Part shown: piece after piece, positions 1 to 7,944 of the stretch
Layout of the letters: each line of letters starts with the position of its first letter
How positions within the stretch are numbered: the first letter of the stretch is position 1
DNA from: Lachnospiraceae bacterium
GTDB taxonomy: Bacteria; Bacillota; Clostridia; Lachnospirales; Lachnospiraceae
DNA: 64,000 bases
Assembly: GCA_022647575.1 (NCBI GenBank)
Contig: JALCKY010000001.1
Span: 372,001-436,000 of the forward strand
Reading direction: 5' to 3'
Translations under genes and position numbers: made by a program
The notes under the pieces: model-generated
The model's input: the letters and a program-made list of their open reading frames with translations, nothing else
The model's database searches: none
Told to the model about the DNA's origin: nothing

Positions 1-53
1 TCTCCCAGCTCATTGAAATTGGCCGCCAGGACAGACGGTGAAAGAATATACAT
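1..53 (-). CDS. rpe: Ribulose-phosphate 3-epimerase, N-terminal fragment (runs off left edge)
   Basis: Only the first 17 codons are in the window. They read MYILSPSVLAANFNELG, the standard start of ribulose-phosphate 3-epimerase (a pattern of LSPSxLAAxFxxLG), the TIM-barrel enzyme that interconverts ribulose-5-phosphate and xylulose-5-phosphate in the pentose phosphate pathway. The ATG shares one base with the TAA stop of rsgA, so it is the last visible member of the murE-to-rpe operon. The rsgA-rpe order is common in Clostridia and supports the call. The rest of the gene is outside the window. Confidence 0.8.
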   Translation of the reverse strand, partial: MYILSPSVLAANFNELG

Positions 54-943
54 TATGAGTACCTCCTTTTTTCTTTTTCAGCAAGTTCGCGGTAGATTTC
101 CGCATAATCTTCATAGCGTACAGAACTGATCCTGCCTTCCGATACGGCTTCCTTGACTGCACATCCCGGTTCCTGCATATGCGCGCATCCCTGGAAGCGG
201 CATCTGCCTTCATACTCCCGGAATTCGGGGAAGCAGTCCTTCAGTTCCTCTTTCTCCATTTCCGACAGTTCAAATGCCGAAAAGCCCGGCGTGTCCATCA
301 GAAAAGAACGGTCATCGAGCGGTATCAGTTCGCAACGGCGTGTCGTATTTTTCCCTCTTGCCAGTTTTCTGCTGATCTCGCCGGTTTCCATATGGATGGA
401 ATCCTGCATCAGGTTCGTCAGCGATGATTTCCCGACGCCGGAAGGTCCGGCGGCAACCGTCGTTTTTCCGATCAGATGCTTCTTCAGCTCTGCGATGCCT
501 TCTTCCTTTGCGGCGCTCGTCAGAAAGATCGGATAGCCGGCTTTCCCGTATGTTTCCTTCAGAAGCTTCAGTTCCTTCTCCCGGCCGAGATCTTTTTTGT
601 TGAAGCAGATCAGCACGGGAATCTCTTCCCTTTCCATGCAGATCAGGAAGCGGTCCAGAAGCGTATAGCTGACCTTCGGGTTCTCCAGGGCAAAAATAAT
701 GAGTGCCTGGTCCACGTTGGCAGCTGACGGCCGGATCAGTTCATTCCTGCGGGGAAGGATTTCCGTTACATTTCCCTTACGGTCCTGACCCTCCAGGATT
801 TCAAACCGGACATCGTCACCAACCAGGGGTTTTTTCTGTTCCTTTCGGAAGATGCCCCGGGCCCTGCACTCATAAACACCGGATTCCGCTTCGTAAACGT
901 AGTAGAATCCGGCTATTCCTCTGATGATTTTTCCCTGAGCCAT
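53..943 (-). CDS. rsgA: Ribosome small subunit-dependent GTPase RsgA
   Basis: A 296-residue circularly permuted GTPase that assists late maturation of the 30S subunit. An N-terminal OB-fold region (about residues 1-65) is followed by the permuted G domain: NKKD (G4) comes before GPSGVGKSS (G1/P-loop), TTRR (G2) and DTPG (G3). The C-terminal zinc site is visible as a Cys/His cluster with CRFQGCAHMQEPGC. Length matches the family. The ATG overlaps the TGA of prkC by one base, so translation is probably coupled. Placement next to prkC and stp is widespread in Bacillota, where RsgA can be a PrkC substrate; that link is family knowledge, not visible here. Confidence 0.96.
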   Translation of the reverse strand: MAQGKIIRGIAGFYYVYEAESGVYECRARGIFRKEQKKPLVGDDVRFEILEGQDRKGNVTEILPRRNELIRPSAANVDQALIIFALENPKVSYTLLDRFLICMEREEIPVLICFNKKDLGREKELKLLKETYGKAGYPIFLTSAAKEEGIAELKKHLIGKTTVAAGPSGVGKSSLTNLMQDSIHMETGEISRKLARGKNTTRRCELIPLDDRSFLMDTPGFSAFELSEMEKEELKDCFPEFREYEGRCRFQGCAHMQEPGCAVKEAVSEGRISSVRYEDYAEIYRELAEKEKRRYS

Positions 944-3246
944 CAGCCTGCGCTGAACGGGACTTCCCAGTTCGCACGGATGACGTAGCTGCCGTCTACC
1001 AGTTCATACAGATGAACCTTCCCGGTTGCCACTCCTTCCGCACCTGTCGTCTTGAGTTCATACGGGAAAGTGATGGTATCGCCTTCAACGATTGTCGTCT
1101 CCGTAGAAGCGCCGTTGACCGTCTGCTCCAGGGTAAGCCTGTAGGCTCCACCCGTATAGTTGCTCGGGGCGCCCAGTCTCTGGTCGCAGCTCCAGGTCGA
1201 AGCCGTCGACGTCGTCGATGCGGAGGAAGCTGACTCCGATGCCGTCGAAGAAGCGGCACCCGGCGTATTGATCGTCAGCGTGATTTCAGTCCCTGCCGTC
1301 ACTTCCGTGCCTTCATCGATGCTCTGGGCCATGACTTCGCCCTGGCCGACGACATCGGAAGTTCCCGTCGCGATGGAAACGACCAGACCGAGTTTCGTGC
1401 AGGCCTCAGTGGCAACATCCTGCGTCAGTCCGGTATAGCTTCCGACCGTAACCTTCTCATTGGTAGCTGCACCGGTGCTGACCGTAACCGTAATGGCGGT
1501 TGCGGCATCTGCCTTTGTCCCGGCAGCCGGATCGATAGAGATGACGTTGTTCAGCGCCACCGTATCGCTGGAAGCCTTGGCAATCGTAATGTTCGTGAAG
1601 CCGGCTGCCGTCAGTGCACTCTGTGCTTCCGTCAGCGTCTTGCCGGTCACATCCGGGATCGCGATTGCCGCAGGTCCGGAGCTCCTGTAATAATAAATGG
1701 TCGTGTTTTTCTGAACCTGGGTTCCGGCAGCCGGATCCTGGCTGACAATGTTGCCTGCCGCCTGGTCCTCGGAAGCCTGCTCTCCCTGGTATTTGATGCC
1801 GAGGCCGAGCGCCGTCACAGCGGTCTGGGCCTGCGTCTCCGTCATGCCGACGATATTCGGAACCGTCACGACATTCGGGTCTGTAGACGTCGTCGCTGAA
1901 GATGTCGAAACGGATGCCGTCGAAACCGTGGCGCTGGAGGCAGCTGAATCCGTCGAGCCTCCGAACTTGAAGATGCCTGCTGCCCTGCCGATGAAATAAA
2001 TCAGGATGCAGATGATCAGTGCGCCGACGATAAAGCCTCCGATGGTCATGGCTTTCTCCAGGCCTCCGGAAATTCCCTCGTCGTCATCGTCGTCATCATC
2101 GCGGACCGGTCTCCGGCTTCCGGAAGTCTTCCCGCCGGAATTCCTGTTTGACTGGCTCCTGCCGGCTGAACTGCGGCTTCCCGAATTTCTGGATGCAGGC
2201 ACGTCATCCTCCTCGTCATCGTCTTCATCTTCGTCATAGACAGGTTTTTCATAGCCCTTCTGGGCAGCATCCGTTGAGGAATAGACTGCCGGCGAAGCGT
2301 CCTGCGCCCTGACCGAAGCTGTTTTCTGCTCCTGGGCACCGGATTTGATGGCCGCCATTTCCGCAGGGGAGATCATGACCGTCTGGGCATGGTCCGAAAG
2401 CGGCGCAAGCTGGACAAAATGCCCGTTCGGCTCGATCAGGGATCTCTTCAGGTCCGCAATCACGTCATTCATGGAAGAATAACGGCGGTCGACGCTCTTC
2501 TGCGTGCATTTGTAAATGATCTGCTCCAGGCTGTAGGGAAGGTCCGGCGTATATTTCGACGGCGGCTCCATTTCATCCTGAAGATGCTTGATCGCGATCT
2601 CCACGGTCGTCTCGCCGTCAAACGGGACGTGTCCCGTCACCATTTCATAAAGCGTGATGCCTACGGAATAGATATCCGACTTTGCATCGGAGTAGCCTCC
2701 GCGGACCTGCTCCGGAGAGCTGTAGTGTACGGAGCCCATGGCATTGGCGCTGATGGTGTTGGAAGATGCCGCGCGGGCAATTCCGAAATCCGTGACCTTG
2801 ACTTTTCCGTCCGTGGAAATGATGATGTTCTGCGGCTTCACATCGCGGTGGACAATTCCCTGTGCATGTGCCGCCGCAAGGCCCATGCAGACCTGGATGG
2901 CAATGCTGGTGGCTTCCCTGACCGAAAGCTTGCCCTTCTTGGCAATGTATTCCTTGAGGGTAATGCCTTCCACCAGTTCCATGACGATGTAGTACACGCC
3001 GTTGTCGTCGCCGACATCGAACACGTTGACGATGTTGGGATTTGCAAGCCCCGCTGCTGCCTGGGCCTCTCTCTTGAATTTGGAAATGAAGGTGCTGTCG
3101 TTCTTGAACTCAGCCTTCATGACTTTGACCGCTACGAAACGATTGAGTTTATGGTCTTTCGACTTATAGACGTCAGCCATCCCGCCGGAACCGATCCGTC
3201 CGACGATCTCGTAGCGCTCTCCTAATATCGTTCCTGCTTTTAACAT
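943..3246 (-). CDS. prkC: PASTA-domain serine/threonine protein kinase (PrkC/Stk1)
   Basis: A 767-residue membrane kinase that senses peptidoglycan fragments and phosphorylates growth and translation targets. The kinase domain (about 10-270) has the glycine loop GSGGMADV near 19-26, Lys41, HRD at 133-135, Asn140 and DFG at 153-155. A long low-complexity juxtamembrane region (about 310-395) has two aspartate/glutamate-rich tracts, then one membrane helix (about 400-420). Outside the cell there are three PASTA repeats (about 459-525, 528-592, 597-662), a Ser/Thr-rich linker and an extra C-terminal beta-rich segment (about 685-767). The start overlaps the stop of stp by 7 bases, the usual kinase-phosphatase pair. 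Confidence 0.96.
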   Translation of the reverse strand: MLKAGTILGERYEIVGRIGSGGMADVYKSKDHKLNRFVAVKVMKAEFKNDSTFISKFKREAQAAAGLANPNIVNVFDVGDDNGVYYIVMELVEGITLKEYIAKKGKLSVREATSIAIQVCMGLAAAHAQGIVHRDVKPQNIIISTDGKVKVTDFGIARAASSNTISANAMGSVHYSSPEQVRGGYSDAKSDIYSVGITLYEMVTGHVPFDGETTVEIAIKHLQDEMEPPSKYTPDLPYSLEQIIYKCTQKSVDRRYSSMNDVIADLKRSLIEPNGHFVQLAPLSDHAQTVMISPAEMAAIKSGAQEQKTASVRAQDASPAVYSSTDAAQKGYEKPVYDEDEDDDEEDDVPASRNSGSRSSAGRSQSNRNSGGKTSGSRRPVRDDDDDDDEGISGGLEKAMTIGGFIVGALIICILIYFIGRAAGIFKFGGSTDSAASSATVSTASVSTSSATTSTDPNVVTVPNIVGMTETQAQTAVTALGLGIKYQGEQASEDQAAGNIVSQDPAAGTQVQKNTTIYYYRSSGPAAIAIPDVTGKTLTEAQSALTAAGFTNITIAKASSDTVALNNVISIDPAAGTKADAATAITVTVSTGAATNEKVTVGSYTGLTQDVATEACTKLGLVVSIATGTSDVVGQGEVMAQSIDEGTEVTAGTEITLTINTPGAASSTASESASSASTTSTASTWSCDQRLGAPSNYTGGAYRLTLEQTVNGASTETTIVEGDTITFPYELKTTGAEGVATGKVHLYELVDGSYVIRANWEVPFSAG

Positions 3247-3989
3247 GATTCATCCACCTCGTTGCTGTCCGGTTCAATAACAATTACCGCGATATTGTCC
3301 TTGCCGCCGTTGTCATTCGCCTCTCTGATCAGTCTGCCGACCTTGTCTTTCGCCGGCTCCATCCCGTTCAGGACATTGCGTATCTCAGAGTCATCCACCA
3401 TATTGGAAAGTCCGTCGGAGCACATCAGGATTTCACTCTCCGGCGGAGCTTTAAAATCAAAGAAATCAATTTCCACGGTCGGCGCAGCGCCGAGCGCGCG
3501 CGTAATGATATGCTTGTCCGGATGGTTTCGGGCCTCTTCTGCAGAAAGCTCGCCCAGCCGCACCATTTCCTGAACCAGCGAATGATCCTGGGTGATCTGG
3601 CGGAGTTCCCCGTCCTCCAGGACATACAGGCGGCTGTCGCCGACATTCGCCGTATAGGCATACTGGTCGATAATCGTCGTGACGACGACCGTCGTTCCCA
3701 TGCCTGCCATCTCTTCATGTTCCGCCGCTTTTTCCAGGATGCCCGAATTGGCCAGACGGATCGCGTCTCCGATCAGCTTGACCGGATTCTTTTCCCTGCT
3801 GTTCTCGATGGATTCCTTGATGGTACGGACTGCAAACTTCGAAGCGAAATCCCCGGCGTTGTGTCCTCCCATTCCGTCGGCCACAATGAACAGGTTGGGA
3901 AGATTCCCAACCGGAGTTTCAGAAGCAAAAATGCTGTCCTGATTGATTTTTCTTTTCTGTCCTACGTCAGTTTCCGAGAATGCTCTCAT
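3240..3989 (-). CDS. stp: PP2C-family serine/threonine phosphatase (Stp/PrpC)
   Basis: A 249-residue PP2C phosphatase that reverses PrkC phosphorylation. Metal-binding motifs are visible: NQD near the start, DGMGGH, MGTT, NVGDSR, SDGL and a closing DNI. It is a soluble single-domain protein of normal length with no membrane segment. A good Shine-Dalgarno (AAGGA) precedes the ATG at 3989. The gene follows rlmN with a 48-base gap and overlaps prkC by 7 bases, so phosphatase and kinase are made together. Confidence 0.95.
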   Translation of the reverse strand: MRAFSETDVGQKRKINQDSIFASETPVGNLPNLFIVADGMGGHNAGDFASKFAVRTIKESIENSREKNPVKLIGDAIRLANSGILEKAAEHEEMAGMGTTVVVTTIIDQYAYTANVGDSRLYVLEDGELRQITQDHSLVQEMVRLGELSAEEARNHPDKHIITRALGAAPTVEIDFFDFKAPPESEILMCSDGLSNMVDDSEIRNVLNGMEPAKDKVGRLIREANDNGGKDNIAVIVIEPDSNEVDESC

Positions 3990-4037
3990 GAAGTCCTTTT
4001 CGCTGCGCGTATATGAAAAAAGACAGGTTTTGGCCTG

Positions 4038-5062
4038 TTATGTCATATACCGCTTTCTTAATTGGCCGCAGGCACCGTCGATGTCCCGGCCCATTTCCCT
4101 TCTAATAGTAACATGTATCCCGTTTTTTTCAAGTTTTTTCTTGAAGGCGGCCGCTTCGGAGTGCCCGCTTTCGCGGTAATCCCGCTCTTTTACGGGGTTG
4201 ATGAAGATGAGGTTGACCAGGCAGTTTTTCCCGTGCAGAAGTGCCGAAAGCCTCTCCGCATCCGCCTCCGAATCGTTCACGCCGCGGATCAGGCTGTACT
4301 CGAATGTCAGCCTTCTCCCGGTCGCCAGATAGTAGGCATCCATGGCCGCCATGGCCTCGGAAAGGGGATACTTCTTCTCAACCGGCATCAGACCGGCCCT
4401 CTTTTCGCTGTCCGGCGCATGCAGGGAAAGCGCCAGGTTGATCTGCAGCCCTTCCTCCGCCAGTTTCCGGATGCCCGGCACGATTCCGCAGGTGGAAACG
4501 GTCACATTTCTCTGGCTGATGTTCAGGCCGTTTTCATCGGTCAGCATCTTCAGGAAATGAACCAGGTTCTCATAGTTGTCCAGCGGCTCTCCCGTCCCCA
4601 TCACGACCACGTTCGAAATCCTCTCCCCGACGTCTCTCTGGATAGCATAGATCTGGGACAGCATTTCGCCGGGCGTCAGGTTCCGTGTCCATCCGTCGAT
4701 GGTGGAGGCGCAGAAACGGCATCCCATCCGGCAGCCGACCTGGGATGAGATGCAGACAGAATCGCCGTGACGGTATTTCATGAGGACGCTTTCGACAAAA
4801 TTGCCGTCGAAGAGACGGAACAGGTACTTCCGCGTTCCGTCCTCTCTGGACTCCTGCATCGTCTCACGCTCCACCCCGAGGATCGGATAGTCCTTTCCAG
4901 GACGCTGCGGAGATTCTTCGGCAGGTTCGTCATTTCCGAATAGGAAGCTGCATTTTTCACATGCAGCCATTCATAGAGCTGGCGTGCCCGGTAGGGCTTT
5001 TCCCCGAGCGAGGCAAAAATTTCAGCAAGCCCGGCCGTATCGGCCGACAGGATATCGTTCAT
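4038..5062 (-). pseudogene. rlmN: 23S rRNA/tRNA adenine C2-methyltransferase RlmN, broken by one frameshift
   Basis: A radical SAM enzyme that methylates A2503 of 23S rRNA and A37 of tRNA. The ATG at 5062 overlaps the rsmB stop by 4 bases (ATGA). About 57 codons run in this frame through the N-terminal helical domain (YRARQLYEWL, LPKNLR), then the frame shifts near 4891-4898 and the rest, from YPILGVERETMQ on, is in another frame. That second part has the CxxxCxxC iron-sulfur motif (CRMGCRFC) and both catalytic cysteines (VCISSQVGC and GACGQL). Restoring one base in the GAAAGGAC stretch gives a normal 341-residue protein. No programmed-frameshift heptamer is visible. Indel error or a real recent inactivation are both possible. 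Confidence 0.9.
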
Positions 5063-6417
5063 CCTTCCCTGTCCTTCCGGAAGCGCGCCAGAAAGAAGCC
5101 GTCCGACTCATGGACTCCGGGGACCAGCTGCAGGTAGCCTTCCGCCGTCGTGATTCTCTTCAGTTCCCGCGGAAGGTACGGATCGAGGCTCTCCAGGGTA
5201 AACGGATACGTATTGGCGAACCAGCGCGTGTTGTCAAGATTCTCCGCATGGCTGACCGTGCAGGTGCTGTAGATGAGCGTGCCGCCCGGGCGCACGTACG
5301 AAGCCGCGTTATGGAGGATCTGCTTCTGAAGCAGCGCAAGCTCCTCAATCTTCTGGAGGTTCACTTTATACTTGATATCCGGCTTTCTTCCGATGACGCC
5401 CAGTCCCGAGCACGGAAGGTCGCAGAACACGACATCCGCCTTCCCGACCGATGCTTCATCGAACAGCAGCGCATCCTGCATGACCGGCTTCACGTTGATC
5501 AGATCCGCCCTTTTGATGTTTTCCTTGATCAGGGCGATTTTTTCGGCCGTCAGATCCCTTGCCTCGACCATGCCGTATCCCGCCATCCGGTCCGCTGCGT
5601 GAAGGCTTTTTCCGCCCGGCGCCGCGCACAGGTCGATGATGTAGTCTCCCTGATGAAGACCGGCGATTTCCGTCACCAGCATCGAACTGACATCCTGCGG
5701 AAAGATCCAGCCGTTGATGAAGGCTTCCAGCGCCGGCAGGTAATTGTACCCGGAAATGTTGTATGCATAGGGCAGGTAAGGCGCCCGCTTCACGGTAACC
5801 CCCTGGTCCCGCAGGCTTTTCAGGATCTTCTCCTTTTCAATGCGGTCCGTTTTCAGGCGTACGGTCGTCGGCCTCTCCGTAAAGAAGCTTTTCAGGATCA
5901 TCTCCGTCACGTCGATCCCGTATTCATCCGTCCAGTACTTGACGAGCCACCGCGGCGTGGAGTAGACGACGCTCAGGTATTCATTCGGATTGGTATTCCG
6001 GTCCGGATAGACAATGCTGTCCAGATTGCGCGCGATGTTCCTCAGCACGCCGTTCACGAACCCCTTCAGGTTATAGAAGCCCTTGCTCTGGGCGAGCATG
6101 ACTGCCTCATTTACCGCCGCTCCGTCCGGCACGCCTCCCATAAAACGCATCTGATAGACCGCCATGCGCATGATGTTCTGGATGACCGGCTTCATGCGTG
6201 CCACCGGGACCGTGGAGAAACGGTCGATGATGTAGTCGATCTCGATCATCCTCTCCACCGTGCCTTCGCACACGCGGGAAATGAAAGCGCGGTCCCGCCT
6301 GGACAGATACTGATACCGTTCCAGCGCCTGATGCACCGCAACGTTGCAGTATTTTCCGTTTCGATTGATTTCCATCAGGACATCCAGGATGATGTCCCTC
6401 GTATTTACCTGTGCCAC
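5059..6417 (-). CDS. rsmB: 16S rRNA m5C967 methyltransferase RsmB (NusB fold plus methyltransferase)
   Basis: A 452-residue protein with an N-terminal NusB-like RNA-binding domain (about 1-140) and a C-terminal Rossmann methyltransferase. Motifs: DLCAAPGGK (SAM binding), DLPCSGLG (Pro-Cys motif) and YSTCT (the Thr-Cys catalytic motif). It methylates C967 of 16S rRNA using two active-site cysteines. The start is GTG at 6417, backed by a strong AAAGGAG site. It lies 12 bases after fmt and overlaps rlmN by 4 bases. Confidence 0.95.
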   Translation of the reverse strand: MAQVNTRDIILDVLMEINRNGKYCNVAVHQALERYQYLSRRDRAFISRVCEGTVERMIEIDYIIDRFSTVPVARMKPVIQNIMRMAVYQMRFMGGVPDGAAVNEAVMLAQSKGFYNLKGFVNGVLRNIARNLDSIVYPDRNTNPNEYLSVVYSTPRWLVKYWTDEYGIDVTEMILKSFFTERPTTVRLKTDRIEKEKILKSLRDQGVTVKRAPYLPYAYNISGYNYLPALEAFINGWIFPQDVSSMLVTEIAGLHQGDYIIDLCAAPGGKSLHAADRMAGYGMVEARDLTAEKIALIKENIKRADLINVKPVMQDALLFDEASVGKADVVFCDLPCSGLGVIGRKPDIKYKVNLQKIEELALLQKQILHNAASYVRPGGTLIYSTCTVSHAENLDNTRWFANTYPFTLESLDPYLPRELKRITTAEGYLQLVPGVHESDGFFLARFRKDREG

Positions 6418-6429
6418 TGAAAACTCCTT

Positions 6430-7362
6430 TTAACGGTTCAAATCATTGTTCCGGATGACATACCCCTTGAGGAATTCCGAAGTCGGCATCCGTTTCCTGC
6501 CCTCCAGCTGCACCTCGTCCAGGCAGAGGATTCCCTCGCCGGTCTGGACATAGATGCCCTTATGGTCCTGACGCAGAATGAACCCGGTCTTTCCCGTCAT
6601 GTCCGGTTTCTCGACATGGGCCTTCCAGATCTTGAACATTCTCCGGTCCAGCACGGCATAGGCGCTCGGCCACGGATTCAGCGCGCGGATCCTGCGTTCG
6701 ATTTCACCGGCGCTCTTCGTCCAGTCGATCAGTCCCGCTTCCTTCTTCAGCATCTTCGCATAGGGCGTCGTGCTCTCGGCCGGCTGTTTCGTATAAACGG
6801 CCGTTCCGTCGGCAATGGAAGGAATCGTCGCGATCAGAAGCGCGGCGCCTTCCCCGGCCAGGCGGTCAAAAAGACTGCCTCCGGTCTCATCCTCTGCGAT
6901 TTCCACTTCTTTCTGGGAAATGATGTCTCCGGTATCGAGGCCTTCATCCATTCTCATGATCGTGACGCCGGTCGTCTTCTTCCCGTCAAGGATGGCCTGC
7001 TGGATCGGGGCGGCACCCCGGTAGGCCGGAAGAAGCGAGGCATGCACATTGACGCAGCCGTATTTCGGCATCTCCAGGATTTCCTTCGGGATGATCTGCC
7101 CGAAGGCGGCCACCGCAATCAGATCCGGCTCCATCGCACGGATTTTTCCGACGGCTTCCGGCGTCCTGACCTTCTCCGGCTGAAAGAGCGGAAGTCCGAG
7201 TTTCTTCGCTTCCTCTGCCACCGGGCAGGCTGACGGCTCCATCTTTCTTCCCTTCGGACGGTCCGGCTGCGTGATGACGCCCGTGATTTCATAGCCCGCA
7301 TCAGAAAGTGCTTTCAGGATGCCGACGGAAAAGTCAGGCGTCCCCATAAAAACGATTTTCAT
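6430..7362 (-). CDS. fmt: Methionyl-tRNA formyltransferase
   Basis: A 310-residue enzyme that formylates initiator Met-tRNA with 10-formyl-tetrahydrofolate. The N-terminal formyltransferase fold carries the folate-binding SLLPAYRGAAPI motif and the nearby NVHAS; the C-terminal OB-like domain starts near residue 205. Length is typical. The ATG overlaps the stop of def by 4 bases (ATGA). The def-fmt pair adds and then removes the formyl group and is one of the most conserved bacterial gene pairs. Confidence 0.97.
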   Translation of the reverse strand: MKIVFMGTPDFSVGILKALSDAGYEITGVITQPDRPKGRKMEPSACPVAEEAKKLGLPLFQPEKVRTPEAVGKIRAMEPDLIAVAAFGQIIPKEILEMPKYGCVNVHASLLPAYRGAAPIQQAILDGKKTTGVTIMRMDEGLDTGDIISQKEVEIAEDETGGSLFDRLAGEGAALLIATIPSIADGTAVYTKQPAESTTPYAKMLKKEAGLIDWTKSAGEIERRIRALNPWPSAYAVLDRRMFKIWKAHVEKPDMTGKTGFILRQDHKGIYVQTGEGILCLDEVQLEGRKRMPTSEFLKGYVIRNNDLNR

Positions 7363-7919
7363 TTCTTTTCCCCTTCGCCGGACGGTCCGGCTTCCGATTT
7401 TTCTTCTGTCCCGTTTTCCGCATCTTCATCCGTTCCGTCTTCTTCATCGCTGAAGTCATCTTCCGTCACGTCGCGGATGGAGCCTTCCACAAGGTCCATG
7501 TACATTTTCCCGTCCAGGTGATCCGTCTCGTGACAGATGGCGCGCGCCAGAAGCCCTTCCCCCTCGACGGTGACCGGCTTCATTTCGCGGTCAAGCGCTT
7601 CGACGACGACATGCATCGGACGGGTAACCGTCCCTACTTTTCCCGGCAGCGACAGGCAGCCTTCATCGCCCGTCTGCTCGCCTTCCTGCAGCGTGATCTT
7701 CGGATTGACGAGGACATGCGGATCATCGCCGACATCGATGACGACGATTCTCTTCAGGATGCCGACCTGCGGAGCGGCCAGGCCGACCCCGTGCGCCTCG
7801 TACATCGTATCAAACATGTCATCAATGAGTTCCCGGATCCTCGGGGTCATTTCCGTCACTTCCCTGCAGTGCTTCTCCAGGACAGGATCCCCTGAGATGC
7901 GGATGTTTCTGAGTGCCAT
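7359..7919 (-). CDS. def: Peptide deformylase with acidic C-terminal tail
   Basis: A 186-residue metalloenzyme that removes the N-formyl group from new proteins. All three motifs are present: GVGLAAPQVG, EGCLSLPG and HETDHLDG, supplying the Cys and two His metal ligands and the catalytic Glu. The start at 7919 (MALRNIR) is chosen because GGAGGAA sits at the right distance; the frame is open further upstream but that extension has no family similarity. After the catalytic core, about 35 residues form a very acidic Asp/Glu/Gly tail that most deformylases lack. The gene lies 25 bases after priA and overlaps fmt. Confidence 0.95.
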   Translation of the reverse strand: MALRNIRISGDPVLEKHCREVTEMTPRIRELIDDMFDTMYEAHGVGLAAPQVGILKRIVVIDVGDDPHVLVNPKITLQEGEQTGDEGCLSLPGKVGTVTRPMHVVVEALDREMKPVTVEGEGLLARAICHETDHLDGKMYMDLVEGSIRDVTEDDFSDEEDGTDEDAENGTEEKSEAGPSGEGEKK

Positions 7920-7944
7920 GATGTTCCTCCGTTTCTTTTCCCGT

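Noticed and set aside
4984-6420. Plus-strand frame of 478 codons opposite rsmB, and a 716-codon one opposite priA (7537-9687)
   Set aside because: Both are shadows of well-identified minus-strand genes and carry no recognisable domain.
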